64,000 bases of DNA from Mycolicibacterium chlorophenolicum (GCF_001044235.1 NZ_JYNL01000064.1:1021096-1085095), one strand, 5' to 3'; numbered from the stretch's first letter, positions 35,429 through 44,189 are shown. Notes: generated by a model not told the origin, from the letters alone. A program made the numbers and translations.

Positions 35429-37696
35429 TTGCGCGTCGCGTTGGTCGTCACAGCCGCGCTGCTGCTGACGGTCAATGCGTTCGCGCCCTGGGGTGAGCAG
35501 ACTGCCCACCGGGTCGCCGCCGTCGCGCAGTGCGGTGCCGGGATCGGCGCCGTCGCCTATGGGTTGTTCGAGTCGCGCCGCGTCCACGGTGTCGCGCGAT
35601 GGTGGCGCCTGCTCGCCGTCGGCGCCGTGGGCACCGTGCTGGCCGGCCAACTCGTGTGGTGGTTCGCGGGCGGGGACTGGGCGCCGGTGTGGGTGACGCT
35701 GTACTGGCTGTTCCCGGTCCTCGCGCTGGCCTCGGTGATCGTGTTGGCGCGCTCGGGCGGCCGCGTCGGCGTGCCCGAGGACGGCTCGACGAGGCATGCG
35801 GCCGTCCTGACGTTGCTCGACGGAATGGTGGCGGCGACGTCGTTCGCGATCCTGGTGATCTTCGGTCTCGGCACGGTGTCGACCACGTCATTCCCCCGGT
35901 CGGGACAGGCGGTTGTCGAAATGTCCTACGGCATAGCCGAACTCGTGCTGGTCGTGATCGCCGCGGTGACCGGCATGGTCTACCGGGCAGAGCATCCCTA
36001 CCGGGTGAACTACCTGCAACTGGGCAGCGGCCTCGTCCTGATCGCCGCCGCCGACCGGGTGATCGCGTACTTCGACACGGTCGGCTTCGACAGCGCGACG
36101 TTGTGGGGTGAACTGGGCCTCGCGCTCGGGCCGCTGTTCGTCGCGCTGTCGATGCGGGACAGAGACCCGTCACCACCGGCGACGCAGGGCTCGCGGCTGA
36201 TCGACTGGGCGCAGCTGGTCCTGCCGTACTCGGGCTTTCTCGGCATCACGCTGCTCTTGGCTTTCCATGTGCTGACCGGCAACGTGCTCGGGCCGGTGGT
36301 GGTCGGGGTCACGGTGGCGATGGTCGTTCTGGTCGCCGCGCGGCAGGTCGTCGCGATGGGTCAGCAACGGCTGCTGACGCGCCGCCTCTACGACGCGCAG
36401 CGCCGGTTGGCCCATCAGGTGCTGCACGACTCGCTGACCGGTCTGCCGAACCGGCGGCTGTTCGCCCAGCGGCTCGAGCAGGCGATGCACGCCGGTCAGT
36501 TCGTGTTGATCTTCGTCGATCTCGACGATTTCAAGGACGTCAACGACCGGTTCGGCCATGCCGCCGGTGACGACCTGCTGTGCGCGGTGGGGGAGCGACT
36601 CAGACGGTGCGTCACCGACGCCGACACGCTGGCCCGGATCGGCGGCGACGAATTCGCGATCCTGGTCGACGGGGAGACCGTGGAATCCGAGGTGGTCGCC
36701 GACCGGCTGCGGGTGGCGCTGCGGGATCCGTTCCTGCTGCACGGATCGTCATTGCGGGTGCGCGCGAGCATGGGACTGGTCCGCGCGGATGCCGGGCCGA
36801 GTGCCCTCACGTCGGACGATCTGCTGCGCCAGGCCGACATCTCGATGTACGCCGGGAAGCGGCTGGGCAAGAACACCGCGGTGGTGTACCAGCCCGCGGC
36901 GGGGGTGCGGGCCGATTTCCCCACCGCGCTGCGCAGCGCCGCCGGCGGGGTGCCTGCGGGCTTCAGCCTGAGCTTCCAGCCGGTGGTGCGGCTGCCCGAC
37001 GAGACGCTGGTCGCGGTCGAGGCGCTCGCGCGCTGGACGGCGCCGAACGGAATTCAGATCCCGCCCGAGACCTTCGTCGCCGCCGCCGAAGCCGCGGGTC
37101 TGGGGGCGATGCTGGACGGGATGGTGCTGCGACTGGCCTGCCAGGCGGTCGCGGCCACCGGTCTGGACGTCGGCATCCACGTGAACATCGGTGCCACCCG
37201 GCTGGGCAACCCCGGCTTCGAGGACGACGTCCGCCGCACCCTGTCGACCTGCCGGATCGACGCGGACCGGCTCGTCCTGGAGATCACCGAGACGCTGCCG
37301 ATCGTCGACCTGGCCGATGCCGCAGCGCAGATCGGGCGGCTCAACGCCACCGGCGTCCGGGTCGCGCTGGATGATTTCGGCGCCGGCTACAACTCGCTGA
37401 CCTACCTTCATGCGCTGCCGGTCGGCATCGTCAAGCTCGATCGCAGTCTCGCGGCCGGGTCGGAGGCCGCCCGCGATCTCGCCCTCTACCGGTCGGTGGT
37501 CGGGTTGTGCGCCGACCTCGGCCTGGACGTGATCGCCGAGGGCATCGAGACGCCCGAGCAGGCCGGCACCATCCTGGCGGCCGGCTGCCGACTCGCGCAG
37601 GGACACCTGTTCGGACGTCCCGCGCCGATCGCCGACATCGTCGCCGAATATGGCGAGCTGACGTCCAGCGTGCGTCCAGGGCGGCGCGAGGCGTGA
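35429..37696 (+). CDS. Membrane GGDEF-EAL c-di-GMP protein
   Basis: 755 residues: about eight to ten transmembrane helices (residues 1-310), a GGDEF domain (about 335-490; active-site motif RIGGDEFAIL intact) and an EAL domain (about 505-745; AVEALARW, EITETLP, DDFGAGYNSL, AEGIET all present). It could both make and degrade cyclic di-GMP. The N-terminal membrane part resembles mycobacterial cyclase/phosphodiesterases and no ligand motif is seen. TTG at 35429 is the assumed start. Its stop codon lies inside the loop of a long hairpin. Confidence 0.9.
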   Translation: MRVALVVTAALLLTVNAFAPWGEQTAHRVAAVAQCGAGIGAVAYGLFESRRVHGVARWWRLLAVGAVGTVLAGQLVWWFAGGDWAPVWVTLYWLFPVLALASVIVLARSGGRVGVPEDGSTRHAAVLTLLDGMVAATSFAILVIFGLGTVSTTSFPRSGQAVVEMSYGIAELVLVVIAAVTGMVYRAEHPYRVNYLQLGSGLVLIAAADRVIAYFDTVGFDSATLWGELGLALGPLFVALSMRDRDPSPPATQGSRLIDWAQLVLPYSGFLGITLLLAFHVLTGNVLGPVVVGVTVAMVVLVAARQVVAMGQQRLLTRRLYDAQRRLAHQVLHDSLTGLPNRRLFAQRLEQAMHAGQFVLIFVDLDDFKDVNDRFGHAAGDDLLCAVGERLRRCVTDADTLARIGGDEFAILVDGETVESEVVADRLRVALRDPFLLHGSSLRVRASMGLVRADAGPSALTSDDLLRQADISMYAGKRLGKNTAVVYQPAAGVRADFPTALRSAAGGVPAGFSLSFQPVVRLPDETLVAVEALARWTAPNGIQIPPETFVAAAEAAGLGAMLDGMVLRLACQAVAATGLDVGIHVNIGATRLGNPGFEDDVRRTLSTCRIDADRLVLEITETLPIVDLADAAAQIGRLNATGVRVALDDFGAGYNSLTYLHALPVGIVKLDRSLAAGSEAARDLALYRSVVGLCADLGLDVIAEGIETPEQAGTILAAGCRLAQGHLFGRPAPIADIVAEYGELTSSVRPGRREA

Positions 37697-37722
37697 ATCC
37701 CCGCCCTGGACGCACACTGGAC
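37663..37722 (+). terminator. 22-base stem hairpin across the GGDEF-EAL stop codon
   Basis: Arms 37663-37684 and 37701-37722 pair in 21 of 22 positions, with a 16-base loop holding the TGA stop. The last seven codons of the protein lie in the left arm. No U-tract follows. Probably an end-of-transcript structure that insulates ssrA. Confidence 0.6.
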
Positions 37723-37799
37723 GGAACTAAATATCTGCTGGCGTGTGTTGAACGGGTCGGTAGTATGGATTTTCCTGCTGATGGTCGGCAGGGGTGCGA

Positions 37800-38167
37800 G
37801 GGGCTGAACGGTTTCGACTTCGCGCATCGAATCAAGGGAAGCGTGCCGGTGCAGGCAAGAGACCACCGTAAGCGTCGTTGCAACCAATTAAGCGCCGATT
37901 CCAATCAGCGCGACTTCGCTCTCGCTGCCTAAGCGACAGCTGGTCCGTCAGACCGGGAACGCCCTCGACCCGGACCCTGGCGTCATCTAGAGGGACCCAC
38001 CCACGGGTTCGGTCGCGGAACCCGTGGGGACATCAAACAGCGACTGGGATCGTCATCCTGACTTGTTCGCGTGATCAGGAGATCCGAGTAGAGACATAGC
38101 GGACTGCGCACGGAGAAGCCTCGAGGGAATGCCGTAGGACCCGGGTTCGATTCCCGGCAGCTCCACC
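37800..38167 (+). ncRNA. ssrA: Transfer-messenger RNA (tmRNA)
   Basis: Rescues stalled ribosomes with SmpB. The 5' end GGGGCTGAACGG pairs with CAGCTCC near the 3' end (acceptor stem of seven pairs including one G-U), and the T-arm GGGTTCGATTCCC is present. The tag frame starts at the GCC resume codon at 37894 and reads ADSNQRDFALAA, then TAA at 37930. M. tuberculosis has ADSHQRDYALAA. Only CC of the 3' CCA is encoded. The length of 368 bases equals the M. tuberculosis tmRNA as I recall it. Confidence 0.96.
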
Positions 38168-38176
38168 GGATAGAAG

Positions 38177-38210
38177 CAGGTCAGGCCGAAAGGCCTGGCC
38201 TGTCTTCGTT
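38177..38210 (+). terminator. Intrinsic terminator of ssrA
   Basis: Stem of 11 pairs (CAGGTCAGGCC with GGCCTGGCCTG, one G-U) closed by a GAAA tetraloop and followed by the T-rich TCTTCGTT. It starts nine bases after the mature tmRNA end. Confidence 0.8.
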
Positions 38211-38469
38211 AGTGAACACGCTTGGCCGTCGCAGCTGCGTTGCACCGCGCACAGGGCGACTCGAACGATCTCTTCCTCAGAACCAGGTGGCGGAGAATGC
38301 CGTAACAACGGCAGGACAGATACCCTTCGCGGGGCCGGGAACTGACAAGGGATCCGGGACTCGCGGCCGCTATCCTGAAAGCCCGTTCCCGCCGCCTTCC
38401 GTACTCCGCGGCCCGACTACTTCCGCGTCAGCCGAACCGAGTCAGCGTCCACAGCTGAAAGCCAGATTC

Positions 38470-39321
38470 TTGAATAAGTCGTCCGAGACGTTCTCAGATC
38501 ACGCCCAAACCCTCACTCGAGGCCAACTCCTCGACCTACTGTTGGAGATCGAGGAGCGACTAAAGCTTCTTGTCAGAGCCGTCTTTCAGGGGAACAAGCA
38601 GGAAGACTGGACGCGATTGATCCCGAGTGCCGTACGAGAGGAACTGAAGCAGAGTCCCTCGTCCGCTGCTGATGCGAAGGGTTCTGAAGCCGATGTTCTT
38701 GACAGAGCTTCACTGAAGCAACTAATCGATATTGTGCTGAGTCGATGGGCCCTTTTTCAGCCTATCCTCAACGATAAGGCATGGATTCAGTCCAGACTTA
38801 ATGAGATGCGGGAGGTTCGTAACGCTCTCGTGCACGGCTATCAACCCGACCCCGATTATAAGGTCAAGGTCGCGATTACTTTATCTGAGTTGGGTGGTCG
38901 CCTCCCATTGGGGGCGAGTCGCGCGGGCGGCATGAGGCAGCTATCCACGGGGCCTGCGCTATTTGGCCATTCCATACTGTGGGCCGACGACATGCCGGCC
39001 AACAATTACTGGCCCCGTCGTCTCTTGACCGGGTGGGGCGCCGATGTAGTTCCGGTGCTCAGTAATGACGAAGCTGTCGAGGAAGCGAAGCGCCGCGACT
39101 TTGATGTGGTCGTTTCTGATATCGACCGTGGGCGCGGCGAGCCCGGCTCGAAGCTTGGTTTGCGGTTGAAAACAATCGGTGTGGACGTGCCGATCGTCTT
39201 CTTTATCTCGTCGGTGGATTCATCGATGCCCATCCCTTATGGGGGCGTCGCGATCTCGAACGACGTGGTCGCGATGCTTACAAGTGTGTTGTCAATCCTT
39301 CGGCCCGACGCAACAGTTTAA
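38470..39321 (+). CDS. HEPN (Swt1-like) domain fused to a receiver-like domain; possible conflict/defence protein
   Basis: About 283 residues from TTG 38470. Residues 15-125 form a helical HEPN domain ending in EMREVRNALVHG, which holds the Rx4H motif (R117, H122) of HEPN ribonucleases. Residues 167-275 look like a receiver: acidic pair in ILWADDMPANN (D173, D174), phospho-acceptor-like Asp in VVVSDIDRG (D217), strand PIVFFISS. The frame is open back to 38212, but that part has no recognisable fold, so the start is uncertain. GC is clearly lower than in neighbours, and the gene stands alone beside ssrA. Confidence 0.65.
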   Translation: MNKSSETFSDHAQTLTRGQLLDLLLEIEERLKLLVRAVFQGNKQEDWTRLIPSAVREELKQSPSSAADAKGSEADVLDRASLKQLIDIVLSRWALFQPILNDKAWIQSRLNEMREVRNALVHGYQPDPDYKVKVAITLSELGGRLPLGASRAGGMRQLSTGPALFGHSILWADDMPANNYWPRRLLTGWGADVVPVLSNDEAVEEAKRRDFDVVVSDIDRGRGEPGSKLGLRLKTIGVDVPIVFFISSVDSSMPIPYGGVAISNDVVAMLTSVLSILRPDATV

Positions 39322-39838
39322 ATCGCCTTACCTTAATTCGAGGGCCGCGCGGTTTGGGCCAGCTGCGGGCTATCAGCGGGTAACGCACTATTGTCGCCTG
39401 GGTGACGTGTTGACACACGCCTCAGCAATAAGGCCGCGACTTTCCTCGATCGGGGCTGCTGCACTGGGAAGCCTTCGTAGTGTCGATAATGTGCGCCAGC
39501 GGACGAAAATGTAACGCCGCTTGCAATTTGCATAGCGGTTCCGGGGGCAGCGTCTGTTTAGTTCTTGGCCCAGTGGCCTGCTGGCCTGGCGGACTCTCCT
39601 CAATCCGCTGATCTCGAAAGAATTCACAGCTTCAAGGCCACGCTGGTACTTCGAATACTCACCGCTCAAAGGGATAGAGTAGGAGTGATAGGGGAAGAAC
39701 CGATTCCGCTAAACACGGGCCGGGATTGCGTGCGCACAGTTGGTTCTCGATTTCGCATTTAATCACTACGTTTTGCGCCGCCCCTCTTTCCGAGGGCGTG
39801 AAACACCCGCACGAAGTCGCACGCCCGTGCGGTCCCCA
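39322..39838. other. Low-GC non-coding gap
   Basis: 517 bases without a credible gene; the open frames inside are short and unlike any family. Base composition is lower in GC than in the flanking operons, as in the HEPN gene. It was searched by eye for a repeat of the tmRNA 3' end, an integrase remnant or a tRNA, and none was seen. Probably the decayed remainder of an inserted segment. Confidence 0.5.
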
Positions 39839-41785
39839 CTACATCTTGACGCTCGGCACCAGCCGGGTGAGGTTCCACAGCTGGTTGCGCCGCGCCGCCA
39901 GGGCGGTCAGCAGTATCGACCCCAACCACAGGGCGCCCAGGAAGATCAGGGCCTGCCACAGCCGACCGTCGATACCGCCGAGGATCAACTGGCGCAGCCC
40001 GTTGACGCCGTACGCCATCGGGTCGAGTCGGTGCAGCGACTGGAACGGCTTGGTCGTGGTCTCGACGGGATAGAGCCCGCCTGCGCTGACCAGTTGCACC
40101 ATCAGCAGCGTCATCAGCAGCACCTTGCCCAACACCGGGCCGAGCCAGGCGCTGATCGCCTGGGCCACCGCGATGAAGGCACACGATGCCAGGATCATGA
40201 AGCCCAGCATCGCCACCGGATGTTCGGCGTGCACGTGCAGAGCGAAACGCACCACGCTGTACAGGATCACCGCCTGGGGGATCCCGATCAGGACCGCGGG
40301 AAGATAACTGGCCAGCGTCACGCGGAGCGGGCTGATCTCTGCGGCGATGGCACGGTTCTGCAGCGGGCGGAACGCCATCCACAACAGCATCGCACCGAAG
40401 AACAACGCGAGCGTGAGGAAGAACGGCGCCATGCCTGTGCCGAAGTTCGGCGCCGAATTCTCATGTGAACTCGTCAGCTGAACCGGACTGCCGATCGTCT
40501 CGGCGATGGCGTCCTTCTTTTGGGGCGTCCAGTCGGGAACCTTCTGCGCTCCCTCGTCCAGCTTGGTCGCCAGTTCATCCGACCCGGAACTCAACTGCGC
40601 CGTACCGGATTTCAGCTGCCGGGCGCCGTCGTCGAGCTTGGCGATGCCGGCGTTGAGCTCGGCATTGCCGGATGCCACCTGCTGGGCGCCGTCCCGCAAC
40701 TCAGTGAGCTTGTCGGTGAGTTCCCTGCCCTTGGCCGAGATGTCGGTCAGCGTGGAACCGACGGGACCGCCCGAGTTCGCGGCCGCGCGGGCCTTGTCGA
40801 GCTTCGCCTGGATGTCCGCGGTCCGCTGGTGGGCCATCAGCTGGTCGCGGGTCTCTCGCAGTTTCCCGGTGGCCATCATCGACACCGGGTCCTGGTTGGC
40901 GGAGAGGTTGTCGATGATCGAGCTCAACGACTGGGCGGCGGTGTCTTGCGCCCCGGTGATGGTCTCGAGTTCGGTGGACGCCTCCGACAGCGCCGACGAG
41001 CTGTCCTGGACCTGGCCGTTGACCTGATCACTCTGAGTGCCGATCTGGGCCAGCAGGTTCGTGATCTTCAGCAGGGGGTCGGTGGCGGTGTCGATGCCGT
41101 CGGACAGCTTCCGGGAGCCGGCCGCCAGTTCCGCGGATCCGTTGTGGGCGGCATCCAGGCCGGCCACCAATTGCCCTGCGCCCGTGTCGAGTTGCGCCGC
41201 ACCGTCGGAGAGTTGGTTCGCCCCGTCGGCTGCCTGTTTGATCCCCGCGCCCGATGTGGTGATCACCGACAGCACCTGGTTGACCGCCTGCCCGGAGATT
41301 CTGGTCGACACGGCGTTGAGCACCTGCTCCAACGCAGTGCGGCCGATGCTCGACGAGATGTAGTTGTTGGCGTCGTTGTATTCGGCGATCAGCTGCGCCT
41401 TCCGGGGATTGCCGGTGGTGGGCGACGCGATGGCCTCGCTGAAGTCCGGTGGCAGTTCCAGCATGAAGTAGTACTTGCCGTGGGCGACCCCGTCGCGCGC
41501 CTCGGCGTCGTCGACCAGATGCCAGTCGAGGCTCGCATCATCGGTGAGACTGTCGGCGATCTGGGTGCCGACGTTCATCGGCTCACCGGACACCTCGGTG
41601 CCGCGGTCCGAATTGACCAGTGCCACCGGCAGTTTGTTCACATGCCCGAACGGATCCCAGTACGCCCACAGATAGAGCGCGCCGTAGGACAGCGGCATCA
41701 GCATCAAGACCACGATCGCGATCCGCGTCATCCGATTCCGGGCGAAGCGTTTGATCTCCGACCCCAGGGCAAGTCCGCCCACCAT
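39839..41785 (-). CDS. YhgE/Pip-domain membrane protein (ABC-2-like exporter)
   Basis: 648 residues: one N-terminal helix (TRIAIVVLMLMPLSYGALYLW), the YhgE motif LPVALVNSDRGTEVSG, a long extracellular stalk (about 190-440) of repeats like GAAQLDTGAGQLVAGLD and GNAELNAGIAKLDDGARQL with coiled-coil character, and five C-terminal helices typical of ABC-2 permeases (PFFLTLALFFGAMLLWMAF onward). Related proteins include Pip phage-infection protein and type VII effector transport partners. Starts four bases after the degenerate ATPase gene, so the two form an operon. ATG 41785 chosen. Confidence 0.82.
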   Translation of the reverse strand: MVGGLALGSEIKRFARNRMTRIAIVVLMLMPLSYGALYLWAYWDPFGHVNKLPVALVNSDRGTEVSGEPMNVGTQIADSLTDDASLDWHLVDDAEARDGVAHGKYYFMLELPPDFSEAIASPTTGNPRKAQLIAEYNDANNYISSSIGRTALEQVLNAVSTRISGQAVNQVLSVITTSGAGIKQAADGANQLSDGAAQLDTGAGQLVAGLDAAHNGSAELAAGSRKLSDGIDTATDPLLKITNLLAQIGTQSDQVNGQVQDSSSALSEASTELETITGAQDTAAQSLSSIIDNLSANQDPVSMMATGKLRETRDQLMAHQRTADIQAKLDKARAAANSGGPVGSTLTDISAKGRELTDKLTELRDGAQQVASGNAELNAGIAKLDDGARQLKSGTAQLSSGSDELATKLDEGAQKVPDWTPQKKDAIAETIGSPVQLTSSHENSAPNFGTGMAPFFLTLALFFGAMLLWMAFRPLQNRAIAAEISPLRVTLASYLPAVLIGIPQAVILYSVVRFALHVHAEHPVAMLGFMILASCAFIAVAQAISAWLGPVLGKVLLMTLLMVQLVSAGGLYPVETTTKPFQSLHRLDPMAYGVNGLRQLILGGIDGRLWQALIFLGALWLGSILLTALAARRNQLWNLTRLVPSVKM

Positions 41786-41789
41786 CTCC

Positions 41790-42500
41790 TCAGTCCTTTC
41801 CCGCGATGTTCGGGATGTGTACTTGGTGCTCGGGTGCTTCATCGCCGAGCGAATTCGTCACGCCCACAACGACCAGGCGGTCGGCGGCGATGACACCGAG
41901 GCGTTGCGCCGCCAGAGCCCGTCGTTCGCTGTCGCGGACCTGTTCGAGATCGCCGACCACCAGGACCGGTCGGTCCGAGCACAGTGCCAGGGCGATCTGC
42001 AGCAGGAACGTCTCCAGATCGCCCATGTCGCCGATGTAGTCGGTCGGTGCCGGGCGTGGGATGTCCCCGAACACGTCGGCCAGTACGTCTCGATCGGAAA
42101 CGCCGCGCGACCGCCCGAACAGGGGAGCGAGCCACCGGCGCTGCTCGGTCACGACAGTCTCCACGGTGACGGCCTCGTCCAGATCATCGATGTCGCCGAA
42201 CGCCGCGATGGCGCAGTGCCGGCGGATGGCCCGCGGTGCGGTCTCGCCGAACACCGCCACGGTGCCGGCACTGGGCTTGAGCCGACCGGCCAGCGTGAGC
42301 AGCAGGGCCTTCTGGCTGTGGCCGCCGGGCATGTGCACCGCGTGCAGGCCGCGATCGAGGTCCAGGTCGACGCCGCAGAACAGGGGACCGTGCTCACCGT
42401 CGAAGGTCAGACCCCGCGCCACGATGATCGCGTCGGCGTCGGGGCCCGGCTGCGTCTGCTGGGTGCCCGCGTTCTCGGTTGCCGCTTCGGACGAGTCCAT
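41790..42500 (-). CDS. Degenerate ABC-type ATPase partner of YhgE protein
   Basis: 236 residues laid out like an ABC ATPase (GLTFDGEHGPLFCGVDLDLDRGLHAVHMPG, LLLTLAGRLKPSAGTVAVFGE), but the Walker A is GGHSQKA instead of GxGKS/T. The LSGG signature is replaced by MGDLETFLLQIALAL, and Walker B lacks its Glu (PVLVVGDLEQV). ATP hydrolysis is unlikely, so it may be a structural or regulatory subunit of the YhgE exporter. Divergent from a TetR gene across a 57-base operator region. Confidence 0.7.
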   Translation of the reverse strand: MDSSEAATENAGTQQTQPGPDADAIIVARGLTFDGEHGPLFCGVDLDLDRGLHAVHMPGGHSQKALLLTLAGRLKPSAGTVAVFGETAPRAIRRHCAIAAFGDIDDLDEAVTVETVVTEQRRWLAPLFGRSRGVSDRDVLADVFGDIPRPAPTDYIGDMGDLETFLLQIALALCSDRPVLVVGDLEQVRDSERRALAAQRLGVIAADRLVVVGVTNSLGDEAPEHQVHIPNIAGKD

Positions 42501-42501
42501 G

Positions 42502-42535
42502 ATTCAATACGATATGCATTCAATACGGAATGTAT
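42502..42535. promoter_or_regulatory. Operator region between TetR and YhgE operon
   Basis: Contains a direct repeat ATTCAATACG at 42502-42511 and 42518-42527, and an inverted repeat ATGCATTC (42514-42521) with GAATGTAT (42528-42535) around a six-base centre, one mismatch. AT-rich. It fits a TetR site repressing both the divergent exporter operon and the regulator itself. Confidence 0.55.
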
Positions 42536-42557
42536 CGAGTTCGAGAGGCCGTTTGTC

Positions 42558-43169
42558 GTGAAGGTCACAGAGGCGCGGAAAACCCGCCGACGCAGCAACA
42601 CCCGGGCGCGTTTGATCGAGGCCACCGACGAACTCATCCGGGACAGTGGCCGAACCTGGTTCAGCGTCGAGGAGGTCTGCCGGGCGGCGGGCTACACCCG
42701 GGGCGCGTTCTACTCCAGCTTCGACGACATGGAGGATCTGCTCTTCGAGGTGTACGGGCACCAGAACGACGCACTCGTCGAACGGTTGCGGGGTACCGCC
42801 GAACCCCTGCTGCGGACCAAAGACGTTCTGAGGACCGACCGCGTGGTGCGCCACCTGCTGAAGGCCGGCGTCGCCGATCAACCCCGCATCGCCCTGCATG
42901 CCGCCCTGGTGGCTCGCGCGGCCCATCAGCCCGAGATCGCCCTCGCCCTGGATGCGCAGGTCGAACGCTTCCGTGAGGGCCTGCAGGCGATCTTCGTCGC
43001 GCTCATCGCCAAGACTGGCCGGACGATGACGGTGACACCGGAGACATTCACCCGCGCGCTGATGGCGGCCCAGGCGGGTGCCTCCGGTCAGTTCCTCAGC
43101 GACCGTGCCGCCACCGAGGAAGTTCGCTACCTCACCGCCCTGGCCGTTGTCGAAGGTTTGTCCGCCTGA
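42558..43169 (+). CDS. TetR-family regulator of the YhgE operon
   Basis: 203 residues. Helix-turn-helix: RRRSNTRARLIEATDELIRD, then FSVEEVCRAAGYTRGAFYSSF. The C-terminal domain is helical, ending AATEEVRYLTALAVVEGLSA. GTG at 42558 is chosen because it begins right before the basic N-terminus; the frame continues upstream only as shadow of the ATPase gene. Control of the divergent degenerate ATPase/YhgE operon is inferred from the dyad between them. Confidence 0.85.
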   Translation: MKVTEARKTRRRSNTRARLIEATDELIRDSGRTWFSVEEVCRAAGYTRGAFYSSFDDMEDLLFEVYGHQNDALVERLRGTAEPLLRTKDVLRTDRVVRHLLKAGVADQPRIALHAALVARAAHQPEIALALDAQVERFREGLQAIFVALIAKTGRTMTVTPETFTRALMAAQAGASGQFLSDRAATEEVRYLTALAVVEGLSA

Positions 43170-43469
43170 CGACCGGCCCGTTCTCTACGCCGCTGCCTGC
43201 AGCGTGCCCTCGGATCGAGCAGGCACGGCCATCGGCGCGATGAACAGACCGATTTTCCTTACCTGGCGGATAGGAAACCCTTGCCGTCGGCCTCCGGATT
43301 CTGGCTTCACGGCGATTACGCCGGCGTTGGCCGCGGACGACGATTGCTGCAGCGGGAAAACCGGACAACGGCCGAACAATTCGGCAGACATATATGCAGA
43401 CCCGCGGAGATCGGCGAAGAGACCACTACGCGGCCCGCTCGGGGCAGCGACTACCTCACAGGAGTGATC
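43170..43469. other. Intergenic region before the DUF4189 gene
   Basis: 300 bases with no supported gene. Both flanking genes are on the plus strand. The last bases carry a good ribosome site (AGGAG about six bases before ATG 43470). An AT-rich patch at about 43390 (GACATATATGC) may belong to the promoter of the secreted protein. Confidence 0.4.
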
Positions 43470-44189
43470 ATGACAAAGAATTCCAGGAGCCGCACGGGCT
43501 GGAGAGGCCGGACCGCGGCCACCGTAATGCTCGCCGCGGGGGCAGCCGCCGTCGGCTTGCTCACGCCCCCCGCGGCGCAAGCTGCAGACCAGTACATCGC
43601 GCTGGCGCTCGGGTATGTCAACGAGAATCCGCCCGTCACGATGGCAGGCGGTTCGTCGATCAGTGGAAGCCAAGACCAGGCCGCGCAGGGCGCGCTGACG
43701 AACTGTTCCAACAATGGCGCCGATCACTGCGTGACCGTGGTCATCGCCACGAATGAGTGCGCGGCCGCCGCCTCGAACGACTACGGCGAAGAGGTCGGTG
43801 CATCGGGCTCGACGGTTGCCGCAGCCTCGAGCAGCGCCTTGGCCAAACTGCAGAATCAGGCCGGTGCCAAGGTGATTGTGTCGGGTTGCTCGAATGGGAA
43901 CACGCCGCCACCGCCTCCGAACGATCCGCCGCCCCCTCCGGCGCCGAAGCTGGGTCCGACGGTGTCGTTCAGCACGGTTGTGGGCGGTCTGGTCGCTCAC
44001 ATCACCGACCGCAGTGGGGTGACAGCGCAATGCACCTACACGGCGGACAACTTCCACCGTGCGTTCGCCCTACCGGCGAACTCCAGTTACGACCTGCGGA
44101 TCGTCCCGGCAATTCCACAATTCAAGAACTGGAACGTCACCATTGCGTGTGACAACGCAACCAGCACAACGACGACGACGTACTTCTGA
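43470..44189 (+). CDS. Secreted DUF4189-domain protein with Pro linker
   Basis: 239 residues. A Sec signal peptide (basic start, then TAATVMLAAGAAAVGLLTP, cleavage near AQAADQ) leads to a DUF4189 domain (about 32-145) with the Cys pattern NCSNN, HCVTV, NECAAA and SGCSNG. Then comes a Pro-rich linker (two runs of Pro) and an about 80-residue C-terminal domain with one Cys pair (AQCTY, IACDN), resembling secreted mycobacterial domains of unknown function. Exported; role unknown. Ribosome site AGGAG precedes the ATG. A bidirectional terminator follows. Confidence 0.78.
   Translation: MTKNSRSRTGWRGRTAATVMLAAGAAAVGLLTPPAAQAADQYIALALGYVNENPPVTMAGGSSISGSQDQAAQGALTNCSNNGADHCVTVVIATNECAAAASNDYGEEVGASGSTVAAASSSALAKLQNQAGAKVIVSGCSNGNTPPPPPNDPPPPPAPKLGPTVSFSTVVGGLVAHITDRSGVTAQCTYTADNFHRAFALPANSSYDLRIVPAIPQFKNWNVTIACDNATSTTTTTYF

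Noticed and set aside
37723-37750. GGAAC-N19-GTT as an ECF-sigma promoter for ssrA
   Set aside because: The spacing is at the edge of the range and tmRNA is normally constitutive. A -10-like TAGTAT at 37761 is as good, so no promoter was called.
38168-39838. Complete integrated element at the tmRNA
   Set aside because: No integrase, no second copy of the tmRNA 3' sequence and no transposase were found in the window; only a small remnant can be argued.
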